This document shows positions 41,805 to 50,399 of a DNA stretch of 64,000 nucleotides, in pieces. Below the pieces are notes generated by a model that ran no database searches, was not told the DNA's origin, and was given only the letters and a program-made list of their open reading frames with translations. A program made the position numbers and the translations under genes. Position 1 is the first letter of the stretch. Every line of letters starts with the position of its first letter. Source of the DNA: Phocaeicola salanitronis DSM 18170. GTDB taxonomy: Bacteria; Bacteroidota; Bacteroidia; Bacteroidales; Bacteroidaceae. Location: positions 3,430,501-3,494,500 of the forward strand of contig NC_015164.1 of assembly GCF_000190575.1 (NCBI RefSeq), read 5' to 3'.

Positions 41805-43583
41805 TCAATTGTTCTGTTTTTGCAGGGTGAAGACAAATTCCAGCCCTCCGCTCGGGTTGTTTTTGGCGAAGATGGTTCCTCCGTGAAAAAGCACGGCGTT
41901 CTTTACGATGGCAAGCCCCAGTCCGGTGCCTCCCAGTTTGCGCGAGCGCCCCTTGTCTACCCGGTAGAAACGTTCGAAGATGCGGTTCAGGTGTTCTTCG
42001 GGCACGCCCGTTCCGGTATCCGAGAAGCTGAAGTAATAGAACTTCTCGTCTTCGCGGAAGCAGTTTATTTTTACGGTTACTCCTGTGCCTGCGTATGCGA
42101 TGGCATTGTCCATCAGGTTGCGGAAGATGGAGTAGAGCAGCGAGCTGTTTCCGTTGATGCTCAGTTCGTCGGGCAGGCGGTTGATGACCGTGATGTGTTT
42201 CTCTTCCAGCGCCAACGCCACTTCGTTCAGCATGTTCTTTATCATCAGGCTCAGGTTGATGTGCTCCCTTTCTACCAGGTTGGGCGCCTCGTCCATCCGG
42301 GTCAGCACCGAGATGTCGCGCAAGAGGACGGTCAGGCGGTTGCTTTGCGCATAGCTCCTCTCCAGGAAGGTATGCATGGTTTCTTCCGGAAGGTTGGGCG
42401 TATTGAGGATGGTTTCCAGATACCCTTGGATGCTGCTTACCGGCGTTTTCAGTTCATGCGCGATGTTTTGCGTGAGCTGGCGTTTCAGGCGCGCCTGTTG
42501 TTCCTCTTGGGTAATGTCGATGATGGATATTTCGAACGACAGGTCCTGGAAGATGATGCATTCCACCGAGAACGAGCGCCCGTTTTTGTCTACGTGCAAG
42601 GCGAGCCTTTTTTCTTCCTTGCTGAAATTCCCTTCGTTGCGCTTCAGGAATTCCGTAATGGGCTGTAGCTCGGCGATGTTGAACACCTCTTCGGTCGAAG
42701 CCAGGTTGTGGTCGGAGATGGTGTTGGCGTATTGCGTGAACAGGTTGTTCACCAGTATTTCTTTCCGCTCGCGTGTGAATACGCCCAGTCCTTCGTGCGA
42801 GGTTTGCAGGTGTGATATCAGTTTTTCGCGCTCGATGTACAGTGCTTCCTTCGTGCGGTGCAGGCGCTGGTATATCTTGATGATGTGTTCGGATATTTCT
42901 CCCAGCTCGTTTTTAGGGAATGTCTCCGAGGTGTCTATCCGTTCGTTCCGGTCGGCACGCAACGCGAATTGTTGCAGCTTGGCGATGGATGTGCCCAGCT
43001 TTTGCGTATAGCGGTAAAACAGGATAATCAGCAGCATGCTGATAGCCAATGTGAACCATACGAATTTCGAGTCGGCTCTCAGGTGCTTGCTCAGGCTTAC
43101 GTTATAGGGGAGCGCCGAGCGGATGATGAGCCGTTGCGAGGGGTAATAGCGGGCGGAATAGAAGTATTCTCCTCCTTTGATGCTTGCCGAATGGCGGCTG
43201 ATGTCGTATCCGCTTCCATACATCAGCGCGTCTTGCACCTCTTTCCGCGTCCGGTGGTTTTCGAAACTGCTTACATCGGGCTGTATGTTGTCGTACACCA
43301 CTTTTCCCTGCGGGGTAATCAGGGTTACGCGCAAGTCGGGAATCATGTGTGTAGACACGTAGTTGTGTAAAGAGTCGGTATTGAGGCCGCCTTTACTTGC
43401 GATAAAGTCGTACATCCGGTTGTTGTAATTCTGCAGTTGCATGTTCAGCAAGTCGCTCTTGTACTCCTTTTCCCTGTTATACTGGAATATCAGGAAGCAT
43501 ACCGCAAAGGAGATGAACAACAGGACAACAGACAAAAACAGGCGCTTGCTGAACGGAAGCAGGCGGTATATCAGCTTGGTCAT
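41805..43583 (-). CDS. sensor histidine kinase (PhoR-like)
   Basis: The 592-residue kinase has a first transmembrane helix near residues 13-33 (RLFLSVVLLFISFAVCFLIF). A periplasmic sensor region of about 135 residues follows, then a second helix near 175-195 (WFTLAISMLLIILFYRY), HAMP-like and PAS-like linkers, and the HisKA box NIAHELKTPVSSIQGYL with phospho-acceptor H376. The HATPase domain has N-box, FSDTGTGVPEEHLNRIFERF and GGTGLGLAIVKNAVLFHGG. Its response regulator gene lies just upstream in the operon. The signal is unknown; phosphate is a guess from overall resemblance only. Confidence 0.9.
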   Translation of the reverse strand: MTKLIYRLLPFSKRLFLSVVLLFISFAVCFLIFQYNREKEYKSDLLNMQLQNYNNRMYDFIASKGGLNTDSLHNYVSTHMIPDLRVTLITPQGKVVYDNIQPDVSSFENHRTRKEVQDALMYGSGYDISRHSASIKGGEYFYSARYYPSQRLIIRSALPYNVSLSKHLRADSKFVWFTLAISMLLIILFYRYTQKLGTSIAKLQQFALRADRNERIDTSETFPKNELGEISEHIIKIYQRLHRTKEALYIEREKLISHLQTSHEGLGVFTRERKEILVNNLFTQYANTISDHNLASTEEVFNIAELQPITEFLKRNEGNFSKEEKRLALHVDKNGRSFSVECIIFQDLSFEISIIDITQEEQQARLKRQLTQNIAHELKTPVSSIQGYLETILNTPNLPEETMHTFLERSYAQSNRLTVLLRDISVLTRMDEAPNLVEREHINLSLMIKNMLNEVALALEEKHITVINRLPDELSINGNSSLLYSIFRNLMDNAIAYAGTGVTVKINCFREDEKFYYFSFSDTGTGVPEEHLNRIFERFYRVDKGRSRKLGGTGLGLAIVKNAVLFHGGTIFAKNNPSGGLEFVFTLQKQNN

Positions 43584-43689
43584 AATGGTTTTTTGAGTTT
43601 TTAAGTTTTTGAGTTTTTATACTATGTGCGGTATGAATTTGTGCATTTTGAGGCTGTCTCAAAATAAAAAAGCGACAATCAAAAAGTGA

Positions 43690-43767
43690 TGTCATGCTGA
43701 ACGTAGTGAAGTATCTCGGATACATCAGCTTACGTTTTCGAGATCCTTCACTGCGTTCAGGATGACA
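43690..43767. repeat. GTCATGCTGAACGTAGTGAAG hairpin between regulator and kinase genes
   Basis: TGTCATGCTGAACGTAGTGA and TTCACTGCGTTCAGGATGAC are imperfect reverse complements, with inner TATCTCGGATACA and CGAGATCC. An outer partial pair TGTCTCAAAATAAAAA / TCTATTTTGATACACTC flanks it. This occupies most of the 262 bases between the regulator and kinase genes. Confidence 0.7.
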
Positions 43768-43845
43768 AAATGAAAGCTAATTTCTATTTTGATACACTCT
43801 CAAATATTTTTTAAGCTCCCCCCTTCGGGGAAGTTGAGTGGGTTT

Positions 43846-44532
43846 CTATTCACATTCGAAACAATACCCGTATCCCAGGCGGGTGACGATGTTTTTCCCG
43901 TATTCGCCGATTTTCTTGCGCAGGCGGGTGATGTTGACGTCTATCGTGCGGTCGAGCACATATACCTCGTCGTTCCACACCTTCGAGAGAATGTCCTCGC
44001 GCGAGAATACCCGTCCCGCATTCTGAAGCAATAGCGACAGGATTTCAAACTCTTTCTTGGTCAGCGAGATTTCTTCTCCCTCGATGGTCACCTTCTTCTG
44101 CGGCACGTTGATGACCAGTCCCTTGTATTGCAGCTCTTCACTTTCCTTCCGTTGCAGGTTGGCGGTGCGGCGCAATACGGCTTTTACGCGCATGATGACC
44201 TCGCGCAGCGAGAACGGCTTCGAGATATAGTCGTCGGCTCCTAAGTTGAAGCCCGTGATGGTATCGTTTTCCGTGTCTTTGGCGGTGATGAAGATGATGG
44301 GGATGTTTACAGTGTCTTTGTTGGCTTTCAGCATGCGCGCCATCTTGAATCCGGAAATTTCGCCCATCATCACGTCCAGCAGCAACAGGTTGTATTGCGT
44401 AAGGTCCAGTTTCAGGGCCTCTTCTGCCGAGTTGGCAGTATCGACTTTGTAACCCTCCATTTCGAGGTTGAACTTCAGGATTTCGCACAAATCGTCTTCA
44501 TCGTCTACTACAAGGATTCGGTATTCGTTCAT
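43846..44532 (-). CDS. OmpR/PhoB-type response regulator
   Basis: A 228-residue regulator. The receiver domain has the acidic pocket (ILVVDDEDD), phospho-acceptor D53 in NLLLLDVMMGE, and the switch residues FITAKD and ISKPFSLREV. The winged-helix DNA-binding domain spans about 130-225 (EISLTKKEFEILSLLLQNAG, RTIDVNITRLRKKIG). It precedes and presumably pairs with the histidine kinase. Confidence 0.93.
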   Translation of the reverse strand: MNEYRILVVDDEDDLCEILKFNLEMEGYKVDTANSAEEALKLDLTQYNLLLLDVMMGEISGFKMARMLKANKDTVNIPIIFITAKDTENDTITGFNLGADDYISKPFSLREVIMRVKAVLRRTANLQRKESEELQYKGLVINVPQKKVTIEGEEISLTKKEFEILSLLLQNAGRVFSREDILSKVWNDEVYVLDRTIDVNITRLRKKIGEYGKNIVTRLGYGYCFECE

Positions 44533-44551
44533 GGTTCTGTTTTTTTTAGTT

Positions 44552-44632
44552 AATAATTAATAGTTAATAATTAATAGGGTGTAATGGCGATATTTGCCTT
44601 TATTAACTATTAATTGTTAATTATTAATTAAT
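44552..44632. repeat. TTAATAATTAATAG inverted repeat
   Basis: TTAATAATTAATAGTTAATA on the left is opposed by TATTAACTATTAATTGTTAA on the right across about 25 bases. A half AATCTGTGTAATCTGTGGTG phrase follows at 44636. Confidence 0.6.
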
Positions 44633-44721
44633 AGAAAATCTGTGTAATCTGTGGTGAAAAATTCACTCGCAAAGATGAGGCTTTCTTGTTTCGGTATTGT
44701 GAAATAGGTATTACAATCCGG

Positions 44722-45771
44722 TTACAAAGTAGGGCGGGTAAACTCTCCGGCGATGGGACGGCTCAGCTCGTTGCGCACCTGTTGCGGGGTAAGCCCGTGC
44801 CCTAACAGGAACATCAGTTTGGTGAGCACACTTTCTACAGTCGAGTCGTATCCGCTGATGACGCCCGCGTCCAGCAGGTGCAGGCCGGTTTCGTAGCGTG
44901 CCATTTCCACCATGCCTGTAGGGCATTGCGAGATGTTGACGATAATGATGCCGCGCTCCGTAGCTTCTTTCAGCAGGCGGATGAACCAGGGCTTTTGCGG
45001 GGCATTGCCCGAGCCGTAGGTCTTCAGCACCACAGCCTTCAGTCCCGGGGTGCGTAAGACACCTTGTACGATGTTTTCCTGTATGCCGGGGAAGATGGTG
45101 AGGATGATGACATTGGTGTCGAACACGAAGTGGGGGTGCATCGGCACATCGGGATGCGCTTTGCGGATGCGGTCGTACTCATACTTGATGTGGATGCCTG
45201 CCGTAGCGAGCGGGGGATAGTTGTACGAGCGGAAAGCGTTGAAGTTCTCGGCGTTGATTTTCGTTGTGCGGTTTCCGCGCAGCAGCAGGTTTTCGAAGAA
45301 GATGCATACTTCGGGCACCACTGCCGTACCGTCGGGATGTTTTGCCGCGGCAATCTCGATAGAGGTTATCAGGTTTTCTTTTCCGTCGGTGCGCAGCACG
45401 CCGATGGGCAGCTGGCTTCCTGTCAGGATGACCGGTTTGCTCAGGTTTTCCAGCATGAAGCTCAGTGCCGATGCCGTATATGCCATGGTGTCCGTGCCGT
45501 GCAGGATGACGAATCCGTCGAAGTTATCGTAATTGTATTGGATAATCTTGACCAGTTTTGCCCACAGTGCCGGTTCCATGTCCGATGAGTCGATGGGCGG
45601 GGTGAACTGGTACGAAGATATCCGGTAGTTGAACCGCCGCAGTTCGGGCACGTTTTCCTGAAGCTGGTCGAAGTTAAAGGCTTCCAAAGCCCCTGTTTCG
45701 GGGTTTTCTATCATACCGATGGTTCCGCCGGTATATATAAGGAGTACGGATGGATAGTCGGGCTTAATCAT
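44722..45771 (-). CDS. ansA: type I (cytoplasmic) L-asparaginase
   Basis: A 349-residue asparaginase without signal peptide. The first catalytic Thr is in LIYTGGTIGMIENP. The second catalytic Thr, with Asp and the supporting Lys, is in GFVILHGTDTMAYTASALSF. KPVILTGSQLPIG is also typical. Length and missing export signal fit the cytoplasmic type I enzyme. A TACCTTTG box lies at 45795-45802. Confidence 0.93.
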   Translation of the reverse strand: MIKPDYPSVLLIYTGGTIGMIENPETGALEAFNFDQLQENVPELRRFNYRISSYQFTPPIDSSDMEPALWAKLVKIIQYNYDNFDGFVILHGTDTMAYTASALSFMLENLSKPVILTGSQLPIGVLRTDGKENLITSIEIAAAKHPDGTAVVPEVCIFFENLLLRGNRTTKINAENFNAFRSYNYPPLATAGIHIKYEYDRIRKAHPDVPMHPHFVFDTNVIILTIFPGIQENIVQGVLRTPGLKAVVLKTYGSGNAPQKPWFIRLLKEATERGIIIVNISQCPTGMVEMARYETGLHLLDAGVISGYDSTVESVLTKLMFLLGHGLTPQQVRNELSRPIAGEFTRPTL

Positions 45772-45983
45772 AATTCGTGTCTGTTTTGTGCATGCAAAGG
45801 TACGAAATAGCGTGCGAAATCCGAAATGTTTTCTATGATAAATGACAAAATGTTTGCTTCGGGATGAGAAACTGAAAACTCAAACGGGTGCTGTTGTTGC
45901 TAATTGATAGCTTATGGCTGGATTTTTCGCGTTTTTGCCCCTGCCGGGGTCGTTTCCAACCACGTTGTCTTCTTGCATTATCA

Positions 45984-46025
45984 TAGTAGAGACGATGTGC
46001 ACAGACGATGTGCGCATCGTCTCTA
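45984..46025. repeat. GTAGAGACGATGTGCACAGACG hairpin
   Basis: GTAGAGACGATGTGCACA and its near complement TGTGCGCATCGTCTCTAC. It is a short relative of family C, between ansA and the end of trpA. The rest of 45803-46062 shows nothing recognisable. Confidence 0.55.
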
Positions 46026-46062
46026 CGGAAACGGTACGAGGATGAACCGGCGCCGCAATTGT

Positions 46063-46845
46063 TCATTGTCTATTGAAAATCGCCTCTTTGATCCTTGTAA
46101 CCGCTTTCAGGGCATCGCCTTGCGCTTCATTGAGCAAGGTGACGAACTTGCTTCCGATGATGCATCCGGCGGCGTGGGCAGAGGCGGCTTCGTAGGTTTG
46201 GCGGTTTGAGATGCCGAAGCCTATCATCCGTGGGTTGCGCAGGTTCATCGCCTCGATGCGGCGGAAGTATGCCTGCTTCTGCTCGTTGAAGTCGCGTTGC
46301 GCGCCGGTGATGGCGGCAGAAGATACCATATAGATAAAACCTTCGGTATGGCGGTCGATTTCGCGGATGCGTTCTTCGCTGGTTTCGGGGGTAATCAGCA
46401 TAATGATGCGCAGGTCATAGCGTTCGGCTATGGGACGGTATTCTTCCATGTAGTCTTTGAAAGGAAGGTCGGGGATAATCATTCCGTCTATGCCGCATGC
46501 CTGGCAGCTTTGGCAAAAGTTCTCGAATCCGTATTGCATGATGGGGTTGAGGTAGCCCATCAGGATGAGGGGGATGCGTACGTTGCGGCGGATGCCTTCC
46601 AATTGGGCGAAAAGGCGGCGTAGGGTCATTCCGCCACGCAGGGCTCGGGTAGCGGCGTCTTGGATGACGGGGCCGTCTGCCATCGGGTCGCTGAAAGGGA
46701 TGCCGATTTCTATCATATCCACACCTTGCGCTTCGAGGGTGCGGATGACATCGGCGGTGTTGTCGGGTGTGGGACATCCTGCACAGAAATAGATGGAGAG
46801 GATGTCGTGTTTCTTTTGTTCGAATAGTTGATTGATACGGTTCAT
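46063..46845 (-). CDS. trpA: tryptophan synthase alpha chain
   Basis: A 260-residue TIM barrel that splits indole-3-glycerol phosphate to indole. Seen are FCAGCPTPDNTADVIRTLEA, IEIGIPFSDPMADGPVIQDA with catalytic Glu (EIG) and the substrate-binding Asp, and GMIIPDLPFKDY. Last gene of the trp operon. Confidence 0.95.
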   Translation of the reverse strand: MNRINQLFEQKKHDILSIYFCAGCPTPDNTADVIRTLEAQGVDMIEIGIPFSDPMADGPVIQDAATRALRGGMTLRRLFAQLEGIRRNVRIPLILMGYLNPIMQYGFENFCQSCQACGIDGMIIPDLPFKDYMEEYRPIAERYDLRIIMLITPETSEERIREIDRHTEGFIYMVSSAAITGAQRDFNEQKQAYFRRIEAMNLRNPRMIGFGISNRQTYEAASAHAAGCIIGSKFVTLLNEAQGDALKAVTRIKEAIFNRQ

Positions 46846-46857
46846 GGTGGTAATAAT

Positions 46858-46955
46858 TAATAATGTGCTAATTAATAATGTGCTAATGTGTCAATGTGAT
46901 AATGTGTCAATGTGCTAATTCATTCTCTCATTGTCACATTGTTCATTGATACATT
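46858..46955. repeat. AATGTGCTAAT-type hairpin between trpF and trpA
   Basis: AATGTGCTAATTAATAATGT and similar phrases on the left oppose CATTCTCTCATTGTCACATT on the right. The right arm is translated as the last 12 residues of TrpF. Confidence 0.7.
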
Positions 46956-47558
46956 GTTTATTCTCTCTATAAATGCCTTCAGCTTTCCGGTATCCTTTAC
47001 GGCGGGAGCGGTTTCGAAACCGCTGTTCAGGTCGATGCCTGCCCACTGGGGATGATGGAAACGCCGCAATGCTTCGAGGCTTTCGGGGCAGATGCCTCCG
47101 CTCAGCAGAAACGGCACGTCGCCGAGATAGAAGCGAAGCAAGGACCAGTCGAACGCCTTGCCTGAGCCTCCGTGTCCGGCACTCGGGGTGTCAAACAGCA
47201 GGTAGTCGCACAAGGGAAGGTAAGGAATGGTCTGCTCCAGGTCGGCAGGCGTGCGAGGTGCGAACGCCTTGATGAGGTGGAACCCGTGGCACCGCAGTTC
47301 GAGACACAGCTCAGGGCTTTCGGTGCCATGCAGTTGCACGTAGTCGAGGCGCAGGGCTTCGGCACGTGCGGTTATGGTGTCGAAGCCGGCGTTGACGAAT
47401 ACGCCGACGCGTTTGGCGTGGCGGGGCAGATAGGCGGGTGTGTCCGCCACGAAGCGGGGCGAGCGTTCGTAGCAGATGAACCCTATCCAGTCGGCTCCGG
47501 TATTTTCTATGGCGCGGATGTTTTCGGGCTCGCGCATGCCGCATACTTTGATTATCAT
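46920..47558 (-). CDS. trpF: phosphoribosylanthranilate isomerase
   Basis: A 212-residue TIM barrel: IIKVCGMREPENIRAIENTG with the catalytic Cys, LDYVQLHGTES, and the phosphate-binding LLSGGICPESL. The domain proper ends near GKLKAFIERI. The last residues NNVSMNNVTMRE are encoded by the intergenic repeat and are unlikely to be ancestral. Separate from trpC, as usual in Bacteroidetes. Confidence 0.93.
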   Translation of the reverse strand: MIIKVCGMREPENIRAIENTGADWIGFICYERSPRFVADTPAYLPRHAKRVGVFVNAGFDTITARAEALRLDYVQLHGTESPELCLELRCHGFHLIKAFAPRTPADLEQTIPYLPLCDYLLFDTPSAGHGGSGKAFDWSLLRFYLGDVPFLLSGGICPESLEALRRFHHPQWAGIDLNSGFETAPAVKDTGKLKAFIERINNVSMNNVTMRE

Positions 47559-47576
47559 GTTGTTTGTTGTTTGGGC

Positions 47577-47805
47577 ACCACAGATTACACAGATTTAGTA
47601 ATATGAACGTCCGTATTTTGTCCAATTTGTTTGTAGGGGCGTATTGCATACGCCCTGATAACGTCTTTGTGGGTTAGTTGGCGCATTCGGGCCTATGCGA
47701 TACGCCCCTACAGCGGATGTGTGCGGAATTCATTTTTAATAAAATTGTCACTGTGGTGAATGGGTTATAATTAATTATTTTAATCTGTGTAATCTGTGGT
47801 GAGTA
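47577..47805. repeat. family B hairpin inside an ACACAGATTACAC-type repeat
   Basis: Outer arms are CACCACAGATTACACAGATT (47577 on) and AATCTGTGTAATCTGTGGTG (47783 on), exact complements. A complete family B hairpin (47633-47712, loop GTGGGTTAGTTGGCGCATTC) sits between them. The right outer arm is translated as the end of TrpC. Again one repeat family is nested in another. Confidence 0.8.
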
Positions 47806-48583
47806 AATCTGCAATAAACCGGCTTAATGCTTCTCCCGGTTCGTCGGTCTTCATGAAGGTTTCGCCGATGAGGAAGCCGTCGAATCCTGCCTCGCGCAAC
47901 TGAAGGAGGGTATCGGGGCTGGAAATGCCGCTTTCAGAGATTTTCACTATGCCTCGGGGCAATGCCTCGGCAAGCCGGAGCGAATGGGACGCATCGGTGT
48001 GGAAGGTGCCCAGGTGTCGGTTGTTGACGCCCACTACGTCGATGTATTCGTTCAAGTAATCCAGCTCTGCTTCGGTATGGATTTCCAGCAAGGTTTCCAG
48101 TCCCAGCGCGTGTGCTTCTTTTGCCAGCGTGAGGCACGCTTGGGGGGTAAGTGCAGAGGCTATCAAGAGGACGGCGTCCGCCTGTACTGCCTTTGCCTGC
48201 AACAATTGGTATCGGCTGATGATGAAGTCCTTGCGCAGGATGGGCAGGCTGGTCGTAGGACGTGCCGTGCGGATGTCTTTCAAGGTTCCGCCGAAGTATG
48301 CCTCATCGGTCAGGATGGAGAGTGCGGCGGCTCCTGCCTGCTGGTATGCGGCAGGTATTTTGCCGGCATCGGCGTCCTGATGAATCCAGCCCTTCGAAGG
48401 CGAACGGCGTTTGAACTCGGCGATGATGCCCGTGGGCGATGACTGAAGGCTTGCCTTCAGGCTGCGTGCCGGAACAGGTTCGCCCAGTTGTTTTTCAAGG
48501 AAGGCGGCAGATACCACTTTCTCTTGTCCGGCTATCTCGATGCGCTTGTGCGCGATGATTTCTTCTAAAATGTCTTTGCTCAT
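47780..48583 (-). CDS. trpC: indole-3-glycerol phosphate synthase
   Basis: A 267-residue TIM barrel: KDILEEIIAHKRIEIAGQEK at the N-terminus and the catalytic Lys in GIIAEFKRRSPSKGWI. LRKDFIISRYQLLQAKA, GVNNRHLGTF and ISESGISSPDTL follow. The start at 48583 (MSKDILEEI) is preferred to an upstream ATG lying in repeat sequence. The C-terminal LLTTDYTD is read from the flanking repeat. Confidence 0.93.
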   Translation of the reverse strand: MSKDILEEIIAHKRIEIAGQEKVVSAAFLEKQLGEPVPARSLKASLQSSPTGIIAEFKRRSPSKGWIHQDADAGKIPAAYQQAGAAALSILTDEAYFGGTLKDIRTARPTTSLPILRKDFIISRYQLLQAKAVQADAVLLIASALTPQACLTLAKEAHALGLETLLEIHTEAELDYLNEYIDVVGVNNRHLGTFHTDASHSLRLAEALPRGIVKISESGISSPDTLLQLREAGFDGFLIGETFMKTDEPGEALSRFIADLLTTDYTD

Positions 48584-48605
48584 AAGTGGTTGCGTTTGTG
48601 TTTGA

Positions 48606-48674
48606 TTCACCACAGGGGACACAGAGTATCACAGAGGAAAAAATTAAAAGGTTCTGTGTTCCCTGTAGTGAAAA
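48606..48674. repeat. CACCACAGGGGACACAGAG hairpin between trpD and trpC
   Basis: TTCACCACAGGGGACACAGA opposes TCTGTGTTCCCTGTAGTGAA over about 25 bases of loop, inside the trp operon. Confidence 0.7.
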
Positions 48675-48683
48675 ATCCATATT

Positions 48684-49679
48684 TTACTTGTTTATCTCTA
48701 CGAACTTGCAGAAGGTGCTCCATGCCTTTCCGCTTTCCAACGACTGGCGTGCCAGTGCCACACATTCTTCTATCGGCTTGCCGGGCTCGCGTGCCTGAAT
48801 GGCGAACGAAGCGTTGATGAGCACACATTCGGTCTGCGCTTTCGTGGCACGGTTGCAGAGCACGTCGTCGAATATTCGGGCGGCTTCCTGCGGGCTTTTC
48901 CCTCCCGAAAGTTCTTCCTGGCGGGCAAGCGAGAAGCCTAAGTCTGCCGGGCGGTAAATGGTCTCGTAGCGGTTGGTCATCACCTTGAACTCGTCGGTGA
49001 GCGAGATTTCATCGTATCCGTCGAGGTTGTTCACTACGGCGAAACCGATGCCCAGTTGCTGGAGCGTGTTGGTGTAGAGACGCATCTGGGCGAGGTCTGC
49101 CACTCCCAATAGCTGGTATGCCGGCTGGCAGGGATTGATGAGCGGTCCCAACAAGTTGAACAGGGTGCGCACCTGCAACGCCTTGCGCACGCCTGCCACG
49201 TGTTTCATTGCCGGATTGAAGAGGGGAGCATGGAGGTATGCCATGTGACAGGTCTCAATGGAGCGGCGCAATCGGTCGGGGTCGGTAGTGAACCGCACGC
49301 CGTGTTGTTCCATTACGTTGCTGGCTCCGCTCACCGAAGTGGCGCCATAATTGCCGTGCTTGGCTACGGCGTAGCCTGCTCCTGCCACCACGAAGCAGGC
49401 GCAAGTGGAGATATTGAAGGTGTTCTTGCCGTCTCCTCCTGTCCCCACGATGTCGATGGGGCTGTAGTCGGAGAAATCGACGGGGATGCGTGTTTCAAGC
49501 AATGCCTGGCGGAAGCCGGCAAGTTCGTCTACTTTGATGCCCCTCATCTGGAATACGGTGAGCAGGACGGCTATCTGTGTATCGTTGTATTTGCCTTGTG
49601 TGATGCCTTTCATCAGTCCGTATGCTTCGTCGTGCGAAAGCTCTTCGTGGGCAAATAGTCTTGTAAGTATTGCTTTCAT
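48684..49679 (-). CDS. trpD: anthranilate phosphoribosyltransferase
   Basis: A 331-residue enzyme that joins anthranilate and PRPP. The PRPP site is DIVGTGGDGKNTFNIST, with KHGNYGATSVSGASNVMEQ and FNPAMKHVAGVRKAL. LFNLLGPLINPCQP completes the signature. Complete length. Confidence 0.95.
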   Translation of the reverse strand: MKAILTRLFAHEELSHDEAYGLMKGITQGKYNDTQIAVLLTVFQMRGIKVDELAGFRQALLETRIPVDFSDYSPIDIVGTGGDGKNTFNISTCACFVVAGAGYAVAKHGNYGATSVSGASNVMEQHGVRFTTDPDRLRRSIETCHMAYLHAPLFNPAMKHVAGVRKALQVRTLFNLLGPLINPCQPAYQLLGVADLAQMRLYTNTLQQLGIGFAVVNNLDGYDEISLTDEFKVMTNRYETIYRPADLGFSLARQEELSGGKSPQEAARIFDDVLCNRATKAQTECVLINASFAIQAREPGKPIEECVALARQSLESGKAWSTFCKFVEINK

Positions 49680-49701
49680 ATTGAGTGAGGTTTATAGTTC
49701 T

Positions 49702-49806
49702 TGAAACGCAGATTATCGCAGATTAACGCGGATTGAATTTTTATTATAGGGCATATCCGTAGAAATAAATTTTAATCTGCGGAAATCTGCGTTAATCTGA
49801 GTTTCA
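49702..49806. repeat. AACGCAGATTATCGCAGATT inverted repeat between trpG and trpD
   Basis: TGAAACGCAGATTATCGCAG opposes AAATCTGCGTTAATCTGAGT with the closing TTCA. Near copy of the repeat at 2812-2902 in the Phe/Tyr operon. Confidence 0.65.
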
Positions 49807-49824
49807 CAATATGTTCTGTGACGC

Positions 49825-50388
49825 TTAGTGCTCCAGCCAGTTTTGCATGATGCGTTTCCCGTCGGGGGTCAGCACCGATTCGGGATGGAACTGGATGCCT
49901 CGGATGTCATATTCGCGGTGGCGCAATGCCATGATGTATCCCTCTTTGCTTAGGGCGAGTGTTTCGAGGCAGGAAGGCAAGGTGTCCTTGTCGACTACCC
50001 ACGAGTGATAACGCCCTACGGGAATCTCACGGGGTAATCCTTGAAAGAGGTAATCGTCGGCGATGAGGTCTACCGGGCTTTGTATGCCATGGAATACGGT
50101 GGAAAGGTTTACCAGTTTTCCGCCGAACACTTCGCCGATCGCCTGTTCGCCCAGACAGATGCCCAGTATAGGCTTCTTTCCGGCATAGGAACGGATTACG
50201 TCAAGCAATAATCCGGCTTCTTCGGGGATGCCCGGTCCGGGCGAGAGGACTATCTTGTCGTATGCTTCCAAGTCTTCCAACAGGAATTTGTCGTTGCGGA
50301 GCACGGTCACTTCGGCTCCCAATTCTTGCAGTATCTGGCTCAGGTTGTAGGTGAACGAGTCGTAGTTGTCTATAATAACGGTTTTCAT
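49825..50388 (-). CDS. trpG: anthranilate synthase component II (glutamine amidotransferase)
   Basis: A 187-residue class I amidotransferase that feeds ammonia to TrpE. The triad is Cys in PILGICLGEQAIGEVFGG, with His and Glu in GIQFHPESVLTPDG. It starts 12 bases after the trpE stop. It might also serve aminodeoxychorismate synthase, as in some bacteria; not decidable here. Confidence 0.94.
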   Translation of the reverse strand: MKTVIIDNYDSFTYNLSQILQELGAEVTVLRNDKFLLEDLEAYDKIVLSPGPGIPEEAGLLLDVIRSYAGKKPILGICLGEQAIGEVFGGKLVNLSTVFHGIQSPVDLIADDYLFQGLPREIPVGRYHSWVVDKDTLPSCLETLALSKEGYIMALRHREYDIRGIQFHPESVLTPDGKRIMQNWLEH

Positions 50389-50399
50389 TTTTTGAGTTC

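Noticed and set aside
41802..42668. 288-codon open frame antisense to the histidine kinase
   Set aside because: Covers conserved kinase motifs on the other strand; composition (many Val/Gln/His/Phe) is that of an antisense shadow.
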